NCBI GenBank assembly: GCA_038061815.1
Contig: JBBTYK010000043.1
Coordinates: forward strand, 1 to 10,447
Source: JBBTXJ01 sp038061815
GTDB taxonomy: Bacteria > Patescibacteriota > Patescibacteriia > Magasanikbacterales > JBBTXJ01
DNA length: 10,447 nt
Direction of reading: 5' to 3'
This document shows positions 4,750-10,447 of the stretch, piece after piece (the stretch's first letter is position 1; every line of letters starts with the position of its first letter). The position numbers and the translations under genes are program-made. The notes beneath the pieces are model-generated. The model was not told the DNA's origin and ran no database searches. It saw nothing but the letters and a program-made list of their open reading frames with translations.

Positions 4750-6144
4750 GTGACCGACACCTCGCTTTCGCGCAACGTTTCACCGGAAGGCAACAACGTA
4801 AACTGCCGCAATGTTATTATTATTGCGCGGTATCTCAAAAAAACCATCGGCACCGAAAGCGCGCTTTTTGACAACCTGCCGTTCACGCGCGAGTACCTCA
4901 TGGACGAGGTGCACTGGATTCCCCTTTCGGTGTACACCACCATTATTAAACGCGCCAAAACGATTCTGAACGACCCGAACGCGTCGTATCACATCGGTCT
5001 GTCCGCCGCGCAGCTCGGCTCATGGGGCGAGAGTTTCCACGCGCTCCAAAAACTGTTCGCCGGCGTATTTTTTACGCCGAGCGCCGCGTATCGCCGCCTC
5101 GCGGAATTCGTCAAACATTTCAATCACACGAAAGATTTTGAAATCGTCGCGCTTGAGGACGGATTATGCAAACTCAAAGTGACGTTCAAACCGCACATCA
5201 ATCCGGCTGACGACGTGGAAAGCGACTTTTTCATCCGCGGCATTTTGGCCGGCCTGCCCACCATCTGGCACCTGCCTCCCGCAATCGTCACGCCGCTGGT
5301 GCTCCCGCATGAGGGCGCGCCGTATTTTTTGTATCGCATCACATGGAAACAACAAAACTGGTTTCAAAAAATGCGCACGCTCCTTGAACACGGCATTACG
5401 CGCAAACAAGCGTTTGTGGAAACGGCTGACCACCAGCTCGCCATCATTCGCCGCTATGCGGAAGGACTGGAGGAAATTGTGGAGGAACGCACGCGCGAAC
5501 TCGCGGAGGCGAAAGAAAAAGTGGAGGACTGGCGGCGCAAGGCGCAGGATTTACTGTACGGCATCATGCCGCAAGCGGTTGCGGAGGCGATGGTGCGGCA
5601 GGAGCTGGCGCCGCAACGCATCTACGCAACAGTGGTATTCACGGACCTTGCGGGATTTACCAGCTATTCAAAAAACAAAACGCCGGACGAGGTGGCCGCG
5701 CAACTGAACGCGTATTTTAATCACATGAAAGACATTATCCTCGCGCACGGCGGTTGGATTAACAAGTTACTCGGCGACGGCATGTTTATTATCTTCGGCA
5801 TTCAGGGCGAGGTCGGGCATGAGCATCAGGCGACGCGAACCGCGCTTGAAATGCAACGGCACATGGGTAGCTATCCGTGGGGCATGCGCGTGGGCATTCA
5901 CGCGGGCGAAATCATGATGGGCCAGTTCGGGTCAGAGCGACTGCGGCGTTTTGACTGCATCGGCCACACCATCAATCTCGCCGCGCGGCTGCAGGGCGTG
6001 GCGGAATCCGGACAAATTGTCGTAAGCGATGTGTTTGCCGCGCGTATCCGCGACCGATTCGTGCTTGATGACGGATGGGTTGCGCCGCTCAAAGGCATCG
6101 GCGATATTGCGGTTTATCGTGTGCTTGGTGAACAATCGCTCTAA
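4750..6144 (+). CDS. Class III adenylate cyclase with N-terminal sensor-like domain and coiled coil
   Basis: The 464-residue protein probably makes cAMP from ATP. Residues about 17-200 form a globular domain resembling ligand-sensing V4R/heme-NO-binding-like modules (LPTIWHLPPAIV, then a terminal LYRITW strand); it has no membrane segment. A charged coiled coil (about 220-265) leads into the catalytic domain (about 290-460). That domain has VVFTDLAGFTSYS with metal-binding Asp299, WINKLLGDGMF with adenine-specifying Lys339 and the second metal Asp343, FDCIGHTINLAARL with Asp402 at the second specificity position, and transition-state residues Asn409 and Arg413. His406 replaces the more usual Asp or Asn after IG. 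Such enzymes act as homodimers. The GTG at 4750 directly follows tsaE; ATG at 4711 is an alternative that would overlap tsaE. I see no cAMP receptor in the window. The cyclase call is firm and the sensor family is tentative. Confidence 0.9.
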   Translation: MTDTSLSRNVSPEGNNVNCRNVIIIARYLKKTIGTESALFDNLPFTREYLMDEVHWIPLSVYTTIIKRAKTILNDPNASYHIGLSAAQLGSWGESFHALQKLFAGVFFTPSAAYRRLAEFVKHFNHTKDFEIVALEDGLCKLKVTFKPHINPADDVESDFFIRGILAGLPTIWHLPPAIVTPLVLPHEGAPYFLYRITWKQQNWFQKMRTLLEHGITRKQAFVETADHQLAIIRRYAEGLEEIVEERTRELAEAKEKVEDWRRKAQDLLYGIMPQAVAEAMVRQELAPQRIYATVVFTDLAGFTSYSKNKTPDEVAAQLNAYFNHMKDIILAHGGWINKLLGDGMFIIFGIQGEVGHEHQATRTALEMQRHMGSYPWGMRVGIHAGEIMMGQFGSERLRRFDCIGHTINLAARLQGVAESGQIVVSDVFAARIRDRFVLDDGWVAPLKGIGDIAVYRVLGEQSL

Positions 6145-7757
6145 GGCATTTTTTTCAACACATACAACCACGGCGAGGTATCGTACCAACTTTTGTATTC
6201 AGCTTTTTTGAGCACCTCATAGCCCGGAAGTTCCGAAAACGAAATCACGTATTCTGCGGTATTCGCCGGACAGATGCTGTTTACGTACCACGGTTTTGAG
6301 CGGTCGTGCGGATTTTCAACACCGCGCGATTGCTCATACAATGACCATCCGCACCATTCGTATCCGGCGTCAATGCGCGACGGTTCAATGTTTTGCGCGA
6401 GTGGCGCCGCCAACGCGCGCGCTTCGTGCCAGCGTGTTTCGTTCCACCGCACATAATTCTGCGTCCCGATAATTGCATACACTCCCATAGCCACAATACC
6501 AAACACCGCAACCGCTCGATTCATGCGGAATTTTTTTCCATAATACAATGCAACATACGCAAGTAAAAACGCGAGCGCGGGCAAGAGATATCTATCAAAA
6601 CCTTTGACTGCCATGACGAGTAAAATCTGAAGTCCCAGCAATGCGCCGACAAGCGTGACATCAAACGGAAAATACCACCTCCGCAGCATTTTTAATTTCG
6701 CGCGCACGTGAAAACGTAACACGAGCGCGGCGCCGATTGCGGCGAGCGCCGTGGCAATCCACCACACCCACAACGGAAACATCGCGCTCTCTTTGCCTTG
6801 CAAAACTTCTCCCGTCGGCCCCAGCCCCTCATGGGTAATAATGTTCCCCACATACGGAAAATACACACCGCGCGCAATCCAGAAATATGCCACTACGCCG
6901 CCGACCAGCAGAAGAAACAAAAATGTTTTCGCGTGAAAAAAAACTTTCCGCCGCGCGAACGCGATACCGGCGAACACCGGCAACGCCAACAACCCAAGAT
7001 ACAACACGCTATACGCCAGCCATTGCAATGCGTGCGGCAAAAGCGCGCGCCAATTCAAAAGATGCACGCCCGTCGTTTCCGGCAACAATCCACGCTGCCC
7101 CAATAACCAATACAGTCCTGCGCCGAGAGCGGCGAAAATAATAGTAACAGGAAGTGCGCGCCGAGCGGCTGGTTTGCGAATATTTAATACCACCGCAACG
7201 ATGGCTGCCACAAAAAACAACGCGCCGCTCTGCCGAATAAACGTGCTCGCGAGCGCCGCAACATTCGCCAGTATAATCCATCCGCGCCTATCGCGTTCGT
7301 ATCCTTTTATCATGAGCGCGCACGCAAGCAATAAAAATGCGAGCGCCGGCACATCAGTCATGAACGTGAACGATAAATTCACAAACCATGGATTGACGGC
7401 AAGCGCCACCGCAAGCAAAAACGCATTTTTTGCGGATACGTGCGCTTGGCGCAACATCCACCACAGAGACCACAACGCCACCAGCGCAGATGCAAGCGTC
7501 ACCAATCGCAACGTCACAAACGAAAATCCAAATGCCGCCGACGCCGCCGCGCCCAAAATCACCTGAAAATAAAGAAGTGGCCCCGCATACGGAAGAAGCG
7601 CCAGTTTGCCCGTATCAGCCAAGTATTTCACCGACCACGCATGCACCCAATCATCATTCAATGGAAAATCGCCGCCAACGCCGACAACAAAAATAATCGC
7701 TCCCCACAGGAGCGTTAGCGCCGCAAACGAAATAACATTACGCACCGTACGGGACAT
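6141..7757 (-). CDS. GT-C/PMT-type (GT39-like) membrane glycosyltransferase
   Basis: This 538-residue integral membrane protein has about ten or more hydrophobic segments (for example 9-28, 84-101, 112-128, 137-150, 178-191, 203-218, 244-266, 278-294, 329-346, 368-384, 391-406, 415-431). The first extracytoplasmic loop carries PLNDDWVHAW with Asp35-Asp36, the acidic pair expected in GT-C polyprenyl-phosphate-sugar transferases. TFMTDVPALAFLLL (131-144) is typical of the PMT/ArnT-like group. The C-terminus (about 432-538) is a soluble domain outside the membrane. The likely role is to move a sugar from a lipid carrier to a protein or envelope glycan; donor and acceptor are unknown. The ATG lies one base after the stop of the upstream large protein (TAGTATG), with no Shine-Dalgarno sequence, so translational coupling is likely. 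It ends tail-to-tail with the cyclase gene, sharing CTAA at 6141-6144. Confidence 0.88.
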   Translation of the reverse strand: MSRTVRNVISFAALTLLWGAIIFVVGVGGDFPLNDDWVHAWSVKYLADTGKLALLPYAGPLLYFQVILGAAASAAFGFSFVTLRLVTLASALVALWSLWWMLRQAHVSAKNAFLLAVALAVNPWFVNLSFTFMTDVPALAFLLLACALMIKGYERDRRGWIILANVAALASTFIRQSGALFFVAAIVAVVLNIRKPAARRALPVTIIFAALGAGLYWLLGQRGLLPETTGVHLLNWRALLPHALQWLAYSVLYLGLLALPVFAGIAFARRKVFFHAKTFLFLLLVGGVVAYFWIARGVYFPYVGNIITHEGLGPTGEVLQGKESAMFPLWVWWIATALAAIGAALVLRFHVRAKLKMLRRWYFPFDVTLVGALLGLQILLVMAVKGFDRYLLPALAFLLAYVALYYGKKFRMNRAVAVFGIVAMGVYAIIGTQNYVRWNETRWHEARALAAPLAQNIEPSRIDAGYEWCGWSLYEQSRGVENPHDRSKPWYVNSICPANTAEYVISFSELPGYEVLKKAEYKSWYDTSPWLYVLKKMP

Positions 7758-7758
7758 A

Positions 7759-10447
7759 CTATTTATTTGCCGCAGTAGCCGGCCCTTCCGCCCACAACTT
7801 AAAAGACTGGCGCGCGTCTTCTACCATGGTTTCCTCAATCGTTGATTTACCGGCCGCGAGTCCAATCGTCGGCACATCGCCGAGCGGCTCGCCCTTATCA
7901 AGGCGCCGCAAAATAGCGCGCGTTGAGTGCTCGCCGTCCGTCAACAAATCTTCGCGAGCCGTATCAACAGCATCGCGCAACCGCGCCGCATCAGGCCCGC
8001 TGCCAGACTCCTTAAGATACGTCTCATACTGCCGTTCCAATTCTTTCACATATCCCTCGTGATATGTAAACAGCCGCCGCGCCGCTTCTTGCTGGGCGCT
8101 TGTCCATGATTCCGGGAAACGAATAGAGGCGCCGCCAACGCCCTCGCCCGTTGCGTACAATTCTGCGTATGGTTTGAGCGGCGCTGCAATGTCAGCGGCA
8201 GCCGCCTCCTTCGGCGACATGCTTACCGGCCGAAACACCTGCGCATCCTCAAACTGCCAGTGGGCCTTTTGGATGGTCTTATCTATTTCACGGGCCAACT
8301 CCTGCGCCATGGCCGGCGAACCCGCACCGTGCTCGCTCAAGTATTCTCGCGCCGCCTCGCGCGCCGCAAGCTCCCTCCCCAACTCGTGCGCCCGTTCTTC
8401 CAGCACGGCAAGCGCGGCAGGGTCATCGCCCACATTGAATCGTTCAGCGAGCGCCTGTTTGAAATGAGGGTCAAGGAAACGATTAACGGCGCGGCCATCA
8501 ACGTGAATGTCGCGAATATCAAGCGTGAATTCGCCGAGCTCATCCTCGCCGTGCGGCACGAGCGTGCCGGATACTCCATCTTTACTAAACCGAATAGGAT
8601 GATTGTCGCCCCATTTTTCAAAACCGAGCTCCGGTTTTGGCGCTGGCGTTTCCGGTGCGCGCGGACGCAGGTGCTCCGCATGATGCGTGATGTTTTTATC
8701 CTCAATTGAGGTGAGGTGCGGATAGCCGGTGTCATCAAACTCTAACTGGATTTTTGCGCCCGTGTGCAATGTCTCGGTGTATTTTTCGCCGGCCGCGGTA
8801 ATATCCCCACCATGCGCGCGCACCTGCTCTAACCGCCATTTGCGAACAGCAAAATCCTCACCCTTAGCAAACCATTCAGGATGTTGTGTTTTAATGCCTG
8901 CGACAATTCCATCGTGTTGTGATTTCTGAAATTCATTTGCCGCGTGCAATAATCCTTGCCCCTGTTTTATCTCATACACGCCCTGAATGCCGTGCGGTAA
9001 TTCAACAGGCGATACGGGCACGGCTTCCACCGGCGCAACCGCTTCTGGAACGACGGGTTCGCCGGTTGGCGGAGCTGGCGCTTCCGCGAATGCGGCCGGC
9101 TCAACAGCAACCGTCTGTTCAGGCGCATGTCCAAATGCATCACGCATGAGTTTGGGCGACATCTCTACCGGAGCCGTCTCCTCTACTGTTGACGGTTCCG
9201 GTATTATTTCCGGCTCCACCGGCGCCACGCGTACAATGGGCCGCGCGGACTCCGCATCCACTCCGCCACCACTCCCGCCGCGCCAATACATAATCGCCCC
9301 CGAAATCGCCAATGCAGACGCGGCCGCGATTAATCGTTGTCTGCGATCTTCCGTCTCTTTTTTTGCGAGCTCTTCTTCTACACTGACAGACAAATCCTCC
9401 AATTTGGACAGCATCGCATCGCGCCGCGCGGTAACCGCTTCTAACACATCTTCCTCCGCCGGCTCAAACTCCGCTTCGCGCTCCTCAACATTCTCTTTTA
9501 CCGCCGCCAGTCGTGATAAAAATGCATCGCGCACTCGTTCAAACTGCGCATTCCCCTGCAATTTCTCACCATGAAATCCGAGCCGCGCACCGTATGCCCG
9601 CAATAATCCACCGAGTTCTTTATCATCCATGCGCGCAAGTTCCACTTCAGAATATTCGCGCCGCACCTTGGATTCGCTCCCCGCCAATAATTCACGAGAA
9701 CCGGCGCGAAGCCCCTCGCGCATGAGCGTATGGGTTGCAGCGCCGCCTGCCGCGGCTGATGCTCCGCGCCATCCCGCATACGCTAACCAAAATCCTGAAC
9801 CGACCATCGCCGCTCCAACCGCGGAACGCAAACTCATGCCGCGCGCAATAAAACGCCCCACCATTTTTGCTTTTCCTTTCCACACGCTGTCATCTTCCTG
9901 TCGCGCCAAGATATTCTTTACCGCCTCAATGTTTCCTACGTTCATCTCCCCCATCTTCTGCCAAAGCTGATACAGTTTACGCAACGACTCATGCCCCATA
10001 TCCGCCAGCACGTGCTCCGCGCGCGCATCAGTCACCTGTTCCATTGCAGAAACAAGGGCTTTCGCTTTTTCAATGGCGCCGAATTCGCGCTCAACTTCTT
10101 GTGCCTGTTCTCGAAGAGCCTGCTCATACGCCTGCTTCGCCGCTTCATAGCGCACCCGTGCGGTTTCCTTGCTTTTGCGCGCCACAATGCCGATGGCCGT
10201 CCCAATTAAACCATGTTCATATTTCCGTAAATCCGCCCATGCCGACACCAACTGGGCGCGCGCGGCGCGGAGATCCGGAATATCCATCAAACTTTCAGGC
10301 GTTGCTTCGTTGTGTTCCGGTGATGGCGCCGACGCTGGCTCAAGACCTTGCGCGCGCGCCACCGCTTCCTCGCTCAAATCCGGTTCGTCCGGCAAATAAA
10401 AATCCGCGTCCTTCCCTCCCGGTATAACGCGCAACTCGGGTATTGTT
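7759..10447 (-). CDS. Large coiled-coil membrane protein of unknown function, N-terminus outside the window
   Basis: The frame is open through the window edge (a TTG at 10434 is only a possible start), so at least 895 codons belong to it. Numbering from 10434, residues 55-180 are charged and helical, and 200-235 are a Gly/Ala-rich hydrophobic region (VGAAMVGSGFWLAYAGWRG). Residues 255-365 are acidic coiled coil, and 367-384 a membrane span (RLIAAASALAISGAIMYW). Then come a GGSGGG hinge, a Pro/Glu/Val-rich linker to about 480, and a small domain starting GVYEIKQGQGLLHAANEFQK (about 485-580), which faintly recalls LysM-like modules. A second Pro-rich linker follows, then a long Ala/Glu-rich helical C-terminus (655-891). 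The linkers suggest an envelope-spanning or scaffold protein. Its gene is coupled to a GT-C glycosyltransferase, which might act in the same process. I recognise no family and give no function. Confidence 0.8.
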   Translation of the reverse strand, partial: TIPELRVIPGGKDADFYLPDEPDLSEEAVARAQGLEPASAPSPEHNEATPESLMDIPDLRAARAQLVSAWADLRKYEHGLIGTAIGIVARKSKETARVRYEAAKQAYEQALREQAQEVEREFGAIEKAKALVSAMEQVTDARAEHVLADMGHESLRKLYQLWQKMGEMNVGNIEAVKNILARQEDDSVWKGKAKMVGRFIARGMSLRSAVGAAMVGSGFWLAYAGWRGASAAAGGAATHTLMREGLRAGSRELLAGSESKVRREYSEVELARMDDKELGGLLRAYGARLGFHGEKLQGNAQFERVRDAFLSRLAAVKENVEEREAEFEPAEEDVLEAVTARRDAMLSKLEDLSVSVEEELAKKETEDRRQRLIAAASALAISGAIMYWRGGSGGGVDAESARPIVRVAPVEPEIIPEPSTVEETAPVEMSPKLMRDAFGHAPEQTVAVEPAAFAEAPAPPTGEPVVPEAVAPVEAVPVSPVELPHGIQGVYEIKQGQGLLHAANEFQKSQHDGIVAGIKTQHPEWFAKGEDFAVRKWRLEQVRAHGGDITAAGEKYTETLHTGAKIQLEFDDTGYPHLTSIEDKNITHHAEHLRPRAPETPAPKPELGFEKWGDNHPIRFSKDGVSGTLVPHGEDELGEFTLDIRDIHVDGRAVNRFLDPHFKQALAERFNVGDDPAALAVLEERAHELGRELAAREAAREYLSEHGAGSPAMAQELAREIDKTIQKAHWQFEDAQVFRPVSMSPKEAAAADIAAPLKPYAELYATGEGVGGASIRFPESWTSAQQEAARRLFTYHEGYVKELERQYETYLKESGSGPDAARLRDAVDTAREDLLTDGEHSTRAILRRLDKGEPLGDVPTIGLAAGKSTIEETMVEDARQSFKLWAEGPATAANK

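Noticed and set aside
6751..7845. Several 60-130 codon plus-strand frames opposite the glycosyltransferase
   Set aside because: They are antisense shadows of the membrane protein gene, with biased His/Arg/Pro/Ala composition and no start signals.

Overview
The window is a compact, roughly half-GC bacterial chromosome segment. It most likely comes from a small-genome lineage of the Candidate Phyla Radiation (Patescibacteria), although nothing in the window proves this. Supporting signs are: FolD and SHMT stand alone rather than in rich biosynthetic operons; FolD has lost family-typical motifs; there is a very large low-complexity coiled-coil membrane protein with no obvious family; neighbouring genes share stop codons; and several genes lack a Shine-Dalgarno sequence. 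TAA, TAG and TGA all appear to act as stops, and I see no sign of a recoded TGA. The sequence contains one scaffold gap of 100 N, so it is probably a metagenome or draft assembly.

Layout. Positions 1-454 (minus) hold the N-terminal part of murC (peptidoglycan synthesis). Positions 455-681 hold a palindromic repeat and a terminator. Positions 682-1353 (minus) encode a transglutaminase-like Cys/His/Asp protein. Positions 1354-1574 are a divergent intergenic region with more repeat sequence and the glyA promoter. glyA (1575-2813) and folD (2954-3981), both plus strand, form a one-carbon/folate pair separated by a nested palindromic repeat. Positions 3978-4224 (minus) hold two tiny overlapping genes for single-span membrane proteins, with full AGGAGG ribosome sites and a near-consensus sigma-70 promoter. 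tsaE (4278-4745) is followed within 4 bases by a sensor-linked class III adenylate cyclase (4750-6144). On the minus strand, a fragment of a large coiled-coil membrane protein (7759 to the window end) is followed one base later by a GT-C/PMT-type membrane glycosyltransferase (6141-7757).

Three results stand out. First, the N gap in folD is very probably an assembly artefact: an identical 55-base sequence lies on both sides, and merging the copies restores one 290-codon frame. Second, short palindromic repeats of several types lie in every sizeable intergenic region on the left side, and two more lie in frame inside folD and tsaE, where they add about 11 and 22 residues. Third, in both murC and glyA the ATGACA end of such a repeat sits exactly 17 bases from an extended -10 (TGnTATnnT), which is 6-7 bases from the ATG. 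This suggests leaderless mRNAs whose -35 element is supplied by the repeat. The two convergent gene pairs each end in a shared CTAA that gives TAA on one strand and TAG on the other.
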